From positions 1 through 64,000 of the forward strand of contig CAUYLG010022336.1 of the NCBI GenBank assembly GCA_963573385.1: 64,000 nucleotides of DNA. Direction: 5' to 3'. This document shows, in pieces, positions 53,516-64,000 of the stretch (its first letter is position 1; each line of letters begins with the position of its first letter). Position numbers and translations under genes: made by a program. A model generated the notes under the pieces. That model was given only the letters and a program-made list of their open reading frames with translations. It was not told where the DNA came from and ran no database searches. The stretch comes from Cacajao melanocephalus (lineage: Eukaryota > Chordata > Mammalia > Primates > Pitheciidae).

Positions 53516-54320
53516 AAAAAAAGCTCAATATCGCTGATCATTAGAGAAATGCAAATGAGAATCACAATAAGATATCATCTCACACCAGTAAGAATGGCTA
53601 TTATTAAAAAGATAAAAAACCACAGATGCTGGAGAGGTGCGGAGAAAAAGCAACAGTTTTCCACCGTTGATGGGAATGTAAATTAGTTCAACCATTGCGG
53701 AAGACAGTGTAGTAATTCCTCAGAAACCTAGAGGCAGAAATAACATTTGACCTAGAATTTCCACGACTGGGTATATATTCAAAGGAGTATAAACCATTCT
53801 ATTATAAAGATACATGCATGTGTATGTTCACTGCAGCCCTATTCACAATAACAAAGACATGGAATCAACCCAAATGCCCGTCAGTGATAAACTGGATAAA
53901 GAAAATGTGGTACATATAAACCTTGGAATACTATGCAGCCATAAAAAGGAATGAGATCATGTCCTTTTAGGAACATAGTTGGAGCTAGAAGCCATTATCC
54001 TCAGCAAACTAACACAGGAACAGAAAACTAAATTCTGCATGTTCTCACTTATAAGTGGGGGCTGAATGATGAGAACACATGGTCACATGGCAGTGAACAA
54101 ACAACAGGGGTCTTTTGAAGGGTGAGAGGTGAGAGGAAGGAGAGCATTAGGAAGACTAGCTAATGGATACTGGGCTTAATATCTAGATGATGGGATGATC
54201 TATGCAGCAAACCACCACGGTATTTATGCAACGAACCTGCACATCTTGCACATGTACCCCTGAACTTAAAATAAAAGTTAGAAACTTAAAAAAAAAAAAA
54301 CACACACACACACACACACA

Positions 54321-56079
54321 ACAGTCTTTGTGAGCTGCAGTCTCTGATGGGCTTTAGCAGATCTGTGGTACTATAGAAATTATACAAATGCATATGGGCA
54401 CAAGAGCATGTGGGAGGCGGGGGTGGGAAAAGAAGCCTCAGGAGCTCTTAATTTAGAAGTTGATGGTATTCTTTTTTTTCATTTACATATTGTCTAGGAC
54501 AAAGCATCTGTATAAGAAAACTGTCACTTAAATAATTATAGAGAAACACCACGAGCCACAGCAATGCAAACTCTGTTCTGTTCCAAGCTTTTCTTGGTTC
54601 CTCTAAGCAGCTGAGTCATTCTTTTCCCCAGGCTTCTCAGACTGCAGCTCACTCATCATTTACTCAAGGGCTATTAGAGTCATAGAAGCTGGGTTTCCAC
54701 ATTGAGTGAGACAGAAATGGCCTTGATCTGAAAGTAATTTATAATCTAGTAGGGATACAAGAAAGTAAAAAAATATAAGCACAGCATCACCAAAAATGGA
54801 AGGTTCTTTGAGCACAGCAGAGGATCAGCAAACTGAAATTTTGGCCTGCAGGGGAAAGGGGATCAGGGATGGCTTTGTGCTGAGATCTGGGCATAGCAGA
54901 GCCAAGGAACTCTCAAGCTTTTGCCTAAAACAAAAAACGAAAATGTACAAAATCCTAGGGTTCAAACAGATCAAATCATGGAAGATCAAGGTCTAAGAAG
55001 GGGTTTGGCATGAGCTTGGGGCTGTGGTTTACATTCTTCTGGTGGAATAACTACAGTTTTATATAAATGTTTTTATCACATTATAGTATAATCTCAACTT
55101 CTTTCTCCTATCATTTGGTTATGAGTCTTTGGAGCTAGATGCCCAGTCATCTGGATATTGCATGCCCAGCTAATCACTGAGATGAAAAAGCTGTTTAATA
55201 AGCCCCTGTTAAACAAACAAGTAAAACCCGTTAATATCTAGCATGCAACTCACCATATTTTGTATGGAACTTTATAATTTACTGACATTTATCACTATTT
55301 TGATGCAGGTGGAGATAACAATAGTTGCTGATCACCACTGTTCTCATTTTTTTCTCTGCTTTTCTATACGGGTTCCCCTATCTCAGCATCTGTTTGAAAA
55401 GACTTGGCTATCTTGAGCACTGCCGATCAAAGTGTTTTGTTTTAGTTTTGCTTTTGATCACAGAATAGGCCTTTCATAGTGCAGTAGATATTATCTTTGG
55501 TCTTTGGCTTTCCTCCACTATGCAAATTTTGGAAACTTAGGGGCTTGAACTTCCCAAAGAAATTTCTGGTTTTCCCCAGCTACTTCCACGTCCACAATTC
55601 AATCAAAAGCCTGAGAATATGAGACATCTCATATTTTGCTGAAATCACTTCCATTTAGCTTAACTCAAACAAAAAAGCTAGGCAAACAGAGATTTCACAT
55701 TATATCCCTTGGCCTTCTGAAGATACTTTTATGTTCCTGCCAATTGAGGGTGCTGATGATGTGCTAGCTTGTTTGGGACTAAGCTACTGAGACTCCAAAG
55801 TCAAGTTCTTCACAAATGCCTGCCAAGTAGCAATGCTGAAGGAGAGTAGTAGAAGAGATGGCAGGGCCAGGGAGAGGGAAGATATCATTTGGTTAAATCA
55901 ATGAGAAATAACAAAAGGCAGGCATTTCTAGAACATTTTTTAGTCTAGTTTTGTTCTTCATGAACTGAAAAATAATTATTTTTCCCAGATTATACTAACT
56001 GGTATTTCTGTTTCTAGTATAATTATCAAATAGCTGTTTTAAATAAGTTGCTTGTAGACTGTGTTGAATTTTAGAATAG
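54321..56079. other. Mostly unassigned; no gene seen
   Basis: 54665-54790 may be a decayed minus-strand L2 tail (aagtaatttataatctagta). The 66-codon frame at 54796-54996 has no recognisable features. The rest is unassigned. Confidence 0.4.
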
Positions 56080-57250
56080 TGTAATATATAAACCTAAAAG
56101 TGCACAAATCATGCATATACAGCTCAATGAAGCTTAACAAAATGAACTCATCTGTGTTTTCGCATAAGAAAACAAAACATTGCTAGCAACTCCCTACCCT
56201 CTAACTCTTTTCAGTCATTTATCTCCCTAAAGGCTAAACCAACTTTGATGGTTATTGTAGGTTAGTTTTGCCAATTTTTGAACTTTATATAGATGAAATT
56301 TATATAAAGGAAGCTATTTGTGTCTAAAATTTTTTTGTTTGACTTTGTGTTGCTATATGCAGCAATATTTGTTTATTGCTATACGGTAATCCATTGTTTG
56401 AATATTCTCCAATTTATTTTTTTGTGTTCCATTGTTGATAGGGCAGTTACGTTGTTTCCGTTTGGGCTTTAAAAAATACCACTGGTACGCATTGTTTGAT
56501 ACACAAATGTATATGTTTTTATTGACTGTATACCTAGAAATGGAATTGCTGGACCATAGGGAATGAGTAAGGTTAATTTCAGTATATACCACAAAACCGT
56601 TTTCCATACTACTTATACCGATTTATGCCCCCAGTGGCAATGTTTAAGGGTCCTTATAGCTGTATGGTCTTTTCTAACACTGGTGCTATCAGTTACTTTT
56701 ATTTTTTAAGAATGTTTTAATAGCCATAGTAATAGATAAGTGATGGTATGTCACTATGATTTCAATTATCATTTTCCCGATGGATAATAACGTTGAGCAC
56801 TTTTTAATGTATTCATGAGCCATTTGGATATTCTCATTTGGAGTGGCTGTTCTCTTTTGTTTTATTGGGTTATTTGCTTTTCTCTTATTGATTTGTTAGC
56901 GATTCTTAAGATATATAATCTGTATGTAAATCCTTCAGTGGTTACATATATTACAAATACCTTCTCCCGCTCCTATTCAGGAAATAGTATCTTTGATAAA
57001 CTTTTTAACTTTAATAAAGTTGGGTTTCTCAATCTTTTCATTTATAATTGATGTTTCATATGTCTTATTTAAAAAACAAGAATGCTTAACCAAGGATTTA
57101 GAAAATATTCTATGATATCTGCAAGAAATGTTATTGTTTGGTCTTTCAACCTTCAATCTACCTGTAATTATTTTTGTGTACATCTGAGATAAAGAGGAAG
57201 ATTCACTTATTTACATGTGTTAATCTTTTGACCTAGGACCATTATAGAGA
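56080..57250 (-). mobile_element. L1M, minus strand
   Basis: Reverse of an old L1 3' region and ORF2 end: agtgcacaaatcatgcatat, cggtaatccattgtttgaat, tatacctagaaatggaattg, aaccgttttccatactactt, tgatggtatgtcactatga, gataataacgttgagcact, attgggttatttgcttttc. Decayed but over 1 kb long and collinear. Confidence 0.85.
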
Positions 57251-58216
57251 AGACAATATTTTCCTCAAGGCAGGGAAAGAGAGACTGTAGTATCATGCAA
57301 GAACTGAATCAGCTCAGAAGTGACACACATCAAATGCTACTAGACACAGTGCCCAACTAACTGTAAGAAGAACAAGAATAGCCATGGTAAAGTTTGTGAA
57401 TATTACTGTTGCTGTCATATTTTAAAAGGATAAAAATTACTCTTCTATCACGAGTATGTGCATTCTGAGTCACCTTATGTCCTCACACAGAGAAATTTTT
57501 TAAAATAAAATTAATTTAAAAACACCACATTCCTTTAAAAGAAAGAACTCAAACGGAGTTTGTTTTGTTTTGTTTTTTTAAGAATTTGCTAAAAACAGAA
57601 ATAATTTGCCACACTGGTTGGTTTCCCAATAACATCTCTTATGGAAGCTTCACTAAGGCCACCATGGACCACTGAGTCTACCAATACCACCTTCGATTTG
57701 GGTTAAATTTAATTACAATAGCCTCCATGTTTTCCTGTTGATAATCATGGATTTATAAAGGAGTAAAGAATGGCCAGACAGGTAAGCACAAAGATTATTA
57801 TGTGCCAGACACTATGCTTTGCACTCTCACACATCTTATTACTTAAATAACAATCATGAAAAGAAAAAAAATTCCAACACTACCTTAAACTATTGCAATT
57901 GCAAAATAAAAGTACATATATAATTTGCAAAGATGTTTCTGTCCTCCTCATATTTCTTAGCTTAATATAACTCCCATAATACAAATTCTGTATTTTCCTG
58001 TTTTTTTCCTAGATTTCAAAACTTTCCAGGAACTCTAAGAAATTTAATAAGATAATTCTCTTACTTCAAGAGTTTCACATAAATGTGCTCCAAAGAGAAG
58101 CAGGATATACTCAGTAATTAAAGAAAATATTCTTATTTTCTTAAATTCCTAGTATATGGACTTAGAGTATGTGCTATATTATTTAATGCTAAATATAATC
58201 ATATCTATATGATAGT
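57251..58216. other. No gene or confident repeat seen
   Basis: Unassigned AT-rich DNA with a short TTTTG run near 57559-57577. Confidence 0.45.
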
Positions 58217-58281
58217 GTTATATATATATATATTAGATTTTTACATATATATATATATATATATATATGTAAAATCTTAAT
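58217..58281. repeat. (TA)n tract inside an AT-rich palindrome
   Basis: (TA)n at 58219-58232 and 58244-58268. The second run is flanked by tagatttttac on the left and gtaaaatct on the right, which pair with one bulge, so 58232-58281 forms a near-perfect palindrome. Confidence 0.9.
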
Positions 58282-58399
58282 TATTATGCATGACAACTGC
58301 CAACCCAAGTAGATAGATTATAAACTTTTTAGGACAAAGAAATCATGTGTTAGATTTGTTTTTTTTTAATTCAGAGTATCTGGCACAGAACATGTACAA

Positions 58400-58485
58400 A
58401 CTTAGCACAAGAATAGTCTTCTTCCCCCTCACTTCAAAAATCACTTAGCACAAGAATAGTCTTCTTCCCCCTCACTTCAAAAATC
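58400..58485. repeat. Perfect 43-bp tandem duplication
   Basis: 58400-58442 and 58443-58485 are identical, each beginning acttagcacaagaatagtct. No mismatch, so probably recent. Confidence 0.97.
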
Positions 58486-58862
58486 AGATAATTATATACA
58501 AATAAAATCTTTTATAGAGGTTCATAAAAATGTTATAAAGCATACTTCAGAAAAAAATACCAATTGTACAATATTGTAGTGTTTCACAATATTTTATTAA
58601 TAGCAGACCCTTTAAGTGCTTTTTCCAGTCAGCTTGGACCCATAGGATATTGTGAGTAAACTCTCCAATTTTTTCAAGATACATTAATGATTTTGTGGAT
58701 ATTAAGTTTCTCCTATATAAATACAGACTCCAAGCTATTTAGAGCCTTTTCTACATTTGGGTATAATTTTATAACTATACAGAAATGTGCTGTTTTGTTT
58801 AAATATGTAGGACAGACATGGATTTCTAAGAATTCTAGGTTTTCTGGGTAAGAATTTCCCTT
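58486..58862. other. No gene or confident repeat seen
   Basis: About 380 bases of unassigned AT-rich DNA. Confidence 0.45.
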
Positions 58863-58935
58863 GTTCATTCATTCATGTATTCATTTGTGAACTTTTTGGA
58901 GCACACACCTTGCACCAGGTTTTGCACTGGATTAT
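58863..58935 (-). mobile_element. L2 terminus, minus strand
   Basis: ttcattcattcatgtattca, then accttgcaccaggttttgca. Confidence 0.6.
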
Positions 58936-58944
58936 TGAGAAATG

Positions 58945-59170
58945 TATATAATAACTGCTAACACCCCCTGAGCTCTTCCTACGTGCTAGGCACTCCTCCA
59001 AGAGCTTCCCTTATAGTAACACTCATTATCAAAAACTTAACCTTATGAAATTCAGAGAATTAAGCTGCCTGTCCAGGGCCACAAAGCAAGTAAGGGATAG
59101 AGCACAGATTTGAATCAGGGGTATCTTATTTCAGAGCAAGGGTTTATAATCACTAGGCTACTCTTCCTCT
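58945..59170 (-). mobile_element. MIR, minus strand
   Basis: ctacgtgctaggcactcct, agctgcctgtccagggccac, agcaagtaagggatagagca, cactaggctactcttcctc. Confidence 0.8.
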
Positions 59171-61619
59171 ACTCTCAGGATAAGCAACAAATTGAACAGT
59201 GTTCTCAAAAAAATGTGAGATTGTAATCTAGGGGACATTTAAATCATACCCTATAACATCTGCTTAACATACTTAAAAATTTACTAAGACACAATAGAAA
59301 CTAGTAATAAATTCTTTAAAAATGTAAACTGTATCATCAGACTTCATTCTTCATTATAGTCAAATAGCATGATCTCTGTTGTTGACTAAGAATGCACACA
59401 TTAATGAAACAATGATGCAATTGCAAAATTGTAAAGGCTTCAAAATTTAATGACAGAATGTTCAAGTACACATTTGGACACTGCTGTAGACAAATAATTC
59501 ATCTTTACTGAGGCAAAGTTGACGCTTCATGTTTGTATGTGGCCCGACGAATCTATCTTCCAAACTTGCAACTTAGGGTGTTTGGTTTAGTTTTGCTTTT
59601 TTAAACCCAGTTAACAGCCATTAACTTGTCTTCTAGGTCTGCATTGAATGACAAACAATTATAAAACAGAAAACTGCTCTACCATAGCAAATTAAAATTT
59701 TATGTAAGCTCTGCACCTGCAAGGGGCCCTGACAATGACAAGTCTTTGTGAATCAAACGCTTTGCTAACAGAGGGTATTCATTTATATCAAAAACACAGT
59801 CGACTCTTGCCTAATAGAGTCATTCCTTCTTGGCTAATTAAGACAGTACCAAATAAATAAATACATAAATAAATACATAAAGTTACTTATTCAGTCATGA
59901 GCAGTGAACGCTCCCAGTAGGTAGTCTTTTCTCAATTCAATTTCCCCAATGGGACTAGAAGAGGAAATGAAACAACAAATTGTACTCTTGATGAACTAAG
60001 CAGAAGCTGCTATTCTATAGGGAGCCCTGCTAGGTCAATTAGTTCATCATGCTAACAGAATAGCAATCCAGAAACCAATGCCCCAGCAACGGAGGTTCAA
60101 AAAAGTGAAATTCAATGGCCTCTTGTATCACTGTCTCCAGTGAAAACTGCTGGGAACTGGTGTATGTTTTGACAATGGTATATTTCAATATATGATACTG
60201 AGCAATGATTCAGGCAAAATAACAGCAGCATCGCCTTATTATGTATCTAGATTAATATACTGACAACCTAGATGTATTTTTCATTGGATGGCACTTGGAT
60301 TTTCTGAATCAACTTAAAAAAATATGTATGACATAGCACTATTTTAAATTAATGTCATTTCTTTCCATTTTTGAATTGCATCTGGATCCCAAAAGATTAA
60401 ATAGAGGTAAATTTCATTTTCATAAGCTCAACTGTTTAAATATGTATTTGTTTAACAACCAACAAGCTTCAGATCTAAATGTAATTTGATATGAATGATT
60501 ATTAAATGCACTATTATAATGAAAATAGATACATCTCTTGAGAAATTTTGAATTTTATATAAATGGTATTGCTATTTTTTAATAGCAGTATCATCTTACA
60601 GTTATACACTATTTAGAGCTTACAAAGTTCTTAAACTTATATTACCGTCTTAGGTATCTCAATATTTTGTTGTTTAATAATAAAAAAGTAAAATTCTTTA
60701 TTAAAAAATCAAAATCCTTTACCATATTTTAATTTAAAAAATATGTGACCTTATTATTCCTTATTATTTTTCCACATTTAAATACCCAAGGCAAATTGTG
60801 TAGGGTAGGAAGTATGGAAAAACGTTATAAAGGAAACAAAAGTTATATTAATTGAGTAATGCACGTGTTAAAATTAACATCCCATGTTATTCACTGTACC
60901 TAGATAAATAAATTTTCCACAGTATAACAATAATACTATATTCCTTTTATTTCTTTAAGCTGAATAGGTAATATACCAGTTAAATGATTGAATATAGATA
61001 ACTTACAAAGTACTACAACAATAAATATAACAAACATGAAATTTTCAAGTGCCATTTTTTAAATAAGAAATGAATTTATCTTTGTTTCCATAGCTTTGTT
61101 TTTATTCCAACAAAAAAATTAAGTTAGTTGATATAACTCAAGTTTCTTGCAGATAAATCAACTTTATTTTTTTTATTATGACTTAAGAAATGACTGCCAC
61201 TTAATTATTTTTAGTTACACTGAAAACAATTGAGTAATAGTGTTGGGGGAAGAGTAAGACTTAGGAGCCTTTGGGTCTTTGGTTGAAATTTGAGTTCCAA
61301 GTCTTCCCAGCTATATGACTCTAGCATGTTATGTATGCACTATGCCCATACTTCCAAGACCATCTACCTGTCTTTTCCTTTTATCTGCTCAGTTACCTTT
61401 AGGACACTTGTTCTTCTGCTGCCCTTAGGGGTTCAGACTGTCTACACTTTCCACTATCCCTCTTTCCCCTGAGCACAGGAGGATCCTTGAATAAGGATCG
61501 CCAGTCAAATGAAAAAAGAATAAAACAAAACACTTTAAATAATTTTTTTAATTAAAAATAAATCGAAGTACTCTCTAAACTGCCATAAAAAACTCTTTGA
61601 TAAAATAGTAATTTTTAAA
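59171..61619. other. Long repeat-poor stretch; no gene seen
   Basis: About 2.4 kb without a recognised interspersed repeat. 59400-60470 has mixed composition with several TAATTA-like motifs and looks like a candidate conserved non-coding region (inference). 59851-59880 is an AAAT/ACAT simple repeat. 60480-61200 is extremely A+T-rich. Confidence 0.4.
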
Positions 61620-61624
61620 AACTA

Positions 61625-61795
61625 AAATTTATTAAGTGTGATGCTCTGGGCACTGGGTAAATGCTTTCCCTATATTATCTTGTTCAACGTTCACTACCAA
61701 CCTGTGACAGGGTTATTCACTTCCCATTTTTAGATGAAAAATCATGAGGTTAAGTAACATAGCCAAGGTGTCACAATTTGGGATCTTACACAGGC
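61625..61795 (-). mobile_element. MIR, minus strand
   Basis: gatgctctgggcactgggta, caacctgtgacagggttatt, tgaggttaagtaacatagcc, caaggtgtcacaatttggga. Confidence 0.7.
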
Positions 61796-62639
61796 ATGCA
61801 CACCATTCATAATCTCTTCATTATGTCAGGTGGTAGATTGTAGTTTAGACTTGAGGTTGAAAGGGATCTTTTACTTCCTGCTCTGAACCTAGGTCTTGGA
61901 ACTGCTCACAGAGGTAAGTGAACCTACCCACCCAGCTGTGTGGCTGGGCACGCAGATTTGCCGGATGGAGCTGGTCAGAGTCAGCATGTTTTGTATCTGA
62001 AGAGTCCCCTCCACAAGCTCTGTCTCTCACAGAGAGGCTTGATGCATGAGATCATTCACCAAAGGTAGAGGAGAAGCAAACGAAGCACAAAGCAGGAAGC
62101 CAGGTAGTTAAAAAGGAAGAAGCCAAACTGGCTCTTGCTTTGGAGATACAGTATTTTAGCTTGCTAGCAAAACTAGTTTCAACAAATGTCCAGGTCTGAT
62201 CAGCATGGTTAATTATAGTTCTTCCCAAGAATTAAATGGAGAGGCAACATTCTTTCAAGACAGTGTCCTTGTAGTGATTGAGACATAATGAGATGGGAGA
62301 ATCATTCACCTTTTACCAACAACTTAGACTTTATCCATTTCTATCAGGTCTTTCTGACTTCAATTCTATCTTTAGTCAGAAGATGATAGATGAGGATAAT
62401 GTCAAAGACGAAGACCAACCAGCTTAGATTCAGTGGCTCATCACTGCAGCCGTATCTTTACCATTAACCTAAACTTACTTATATTTTAGCTTTTGTTACA
62501 TATGCCCTAAATAGCCCCACCCCTAAATGGATCCAAATGCCCACCTTCTCTAGATACATCTCAGCTTTTAAGTACTATGGTAAAGTATCAGCATTGAGTT
62601 GTTATCTGTATAAAAGTTATGGGTACCACCCTTGAGCAG
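61796..62639. other. Unassigned; no gene seen
   Basis: 61830-62110 is somewhat GC-richer than its surroundings with no recognised repeat. A 61-codon minus-strand frame lies in it (61845-62030) but has no features of a known protein. The rest is ordinary. Confidence 0.4.
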
Positions 62640-63330
62640 GAAGGATATTTCAACATATGGCAATCCACATGTTTATCTGAAATTCTCAACTCTTCTCAAA
62701 CTTCTGATCTCTTTCTTAGACAACTGAAGCACCATATTCCCATGGATTTCTCTTTAGCTTCCTTTATTAGTTTCTCCTTCTTTAACTGATCTTTAAATGT
62801 CAGCATTCTTTAGGGCACTAAGTGCCCTTAAGTGCTTTTCTTTGCTATTCCATATTTTTTTCTCCTCCATAACTCAATCCAGTTCTATGTCTTCAATTTC
62901 CATCTGTATATTTATGACTCCTAGATTCATGTGGACAGTCCATAGCTTTCCTTTGCCTTCCAGAACCATATACCCATTTCAATAATTTGCTCTAAGTTCT
63001 ACAGTAATCAAGAACTAACTTGAAAAAAAGGTCTCATGCCCAACTTTTGAACTCCCCTATAATCAAGCCTATACCTCATCTTATATTTCATATCTCATTT
63101 GTGCAACCAGAAACCTGGAAAACATAGTATACTTGTCTCTTTTTCTACCTATCACCACATGTTATGAAGTATACCTTCTAAAGATTCTGAAATTTACCAA
63201 CTTTTCTTCATTTCTATGGCCATCCTTCTATGCTAGGATGCTAAAAATCTCTCTTCTATATTTTGAAATTGCCTCATTTTTCCACACCCACTTTTACCAT
63301 TCATTTAATCTTCCCAATATCAGTCAGAGT
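62640..63330 (+). mobile_element. Possible L2, plus strand, very decayed
   Basis: atgtcagcattctttagggc at about 62797 and ccatctgtatatttatgact at about 62901 match the order of L2 phrases upstream of its 3' end. Weak. Confidence 0.4.
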
Positions 63331-63789
63331 AACCATGATAATAAGACTTACAGAATTTATACATATGCTCATTAACCCAAATTCACACATTAAAGTAAAA
63401 AGCCCCTCCCCCCATTAAAAGATACAAATCTAACAATGTCACCTTTATGGTAGTAAGAGAACAATTACAAAACCGAAATAATTTAGTGTATAAAAGTCAC
63501 TATCCTTAACAGAAACTCTGGGTTCTATGAGATCATTCTCTTTTCCATCTCCTGCTTCACATCACACCTGGATTTCTCTTCAGTCAGTGCATTTATCTTT
63601 AACATCATTATTGTCATCCATCATCTTCTGATGCATCTTCTGAACTCTCAGACACTCTACTCTCTACCTGGTACAGTTCCTGGAACTTTTCCTTCTCAGG
63701 TGGCTAAAACCTTCATTCTTGGATCTCAGCTATTCAGTAAGGGTGATTTTTTTTTTTTCTGTGATAAAGTTCTAGGAGAGACACCCTCT
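63331..63789. other. No gene or confident repeat seen
   Basis: Pyrimidine-leaning; possibly more of the same L2. A T-run sits at about 63748-63759. Confidence 0.35.
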
Positions 63790-64000
63790 TATATAGTGTA
63801 ATATCACTGTAAGTTTTTCCTTGTAGCAATTGTTTGATATAACTCTTACCTACCAGACTGTAAGCTGTCTCAAGGGTATACTTGTAACCATTTTAAGCAT
63901 TAAGACCATATCATATTTGTTTACATTGTAAAAAAGAATAAAGGCAAGCAAAAAAAAAAAAGACGATATGACAATGATTGATACACATTAGGTACTCAAG
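63790..64000 (+). mobile_element. L2 3' end, plus strand, running to the window edge
   Basis: cctaccagactgtaagctgt, ctcaagggtatacttg, then an A-run at 63950-63961 and acattaggtactcaag at the very end, the L2 terminal motif. Confidence 0.5.

Noticed and set aside
53477..53686. 69-codon plus-strand frame with ORF2-like residues
   Set aside because: It is a chance chimera reading from the nested L1 3'UTR into the host L1 ORF2; it is a decayed retrotransposon piece, not a gene.

Overview
This is AT-rich, CpG-poor nuclear DNA from a primate, most likely human or another ape. The evidence is the set of dispersed repeats. There are seven full or nearly full Alu elements and one Alu scrap. There are young (L1PA/L1PB-like) and old (L1M) LINE-1 pieces, THE1 and MLT1 (ERVL-MaLR) LTRs, and many decayed L2 and MIR copies. 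I found no protein-coding exon, tRNA, rRNA or other RNA gene that I can support. The longer reading frames are explained by Alu antisense, L1 ORF2 remnants, microsatellites or chance. The window reads as intergenic or deep intronic sequence. Repeat assignments rest on remembered consensus features, so boundaries of old elements are good to tens of bases only.

Layout. 1-470: CpG-rich 5'UTR of a minus-strand L1 that runs off the left edge, with its start present twice in tandem (period 402). 0.5-9.8 kb: old L2, MIR, L1M and hAT fragments, a twin-primed L1M and a tight head-to-head Alu pair. 9.8-23 kb: mostly unassigned AT-rich DNA with MIRs, one Alu with a (TG)n tail and a polypurine/(GGAA)11 tract. 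23-26 kb: a layered block in which a long minus-strand L2 was interrupted by a THE1 solo LTR and by an old Alu, beside an MLT1 LTR. 26-32.8 kb: Alu, L2, unassigned sequence and a compound CT/CA/GAAA microsatellite. 32.8-34.3 kb: an L2 split by a 5'-truncated L1 with a 9-bp target-site duplication. 36-47 kb: Alu, MIR, L2 and MLT1 copies. 48.4-50.7 kb: an internally deleted L1M. 51.1-51.6 kb: a large imperfect inverted repeat with a tandem repeat in its loop. 51.9-54.3 kb: a younger L1 carrying both an Alu and a second, short L1. 56-57.3 kb: L1M. 58-64 kb: AT palindrome, perfect 43-bp tandem duplication, MIR and L2 pieces, and a long repeat-poor stretch.

Nothing here suggests genes working together. 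The interest lies in structural events: the 149-bp-armed inverted repeat at 51.1-51.6 kb, a probable 37-bp templated insertion copied between 44.26 kb and 46.12 kb, the duplicated L1 promoter region, nested insertions, and a few repeat-poor or CpG-retaining stretches that could be regulatory. I did not find a new coding system.
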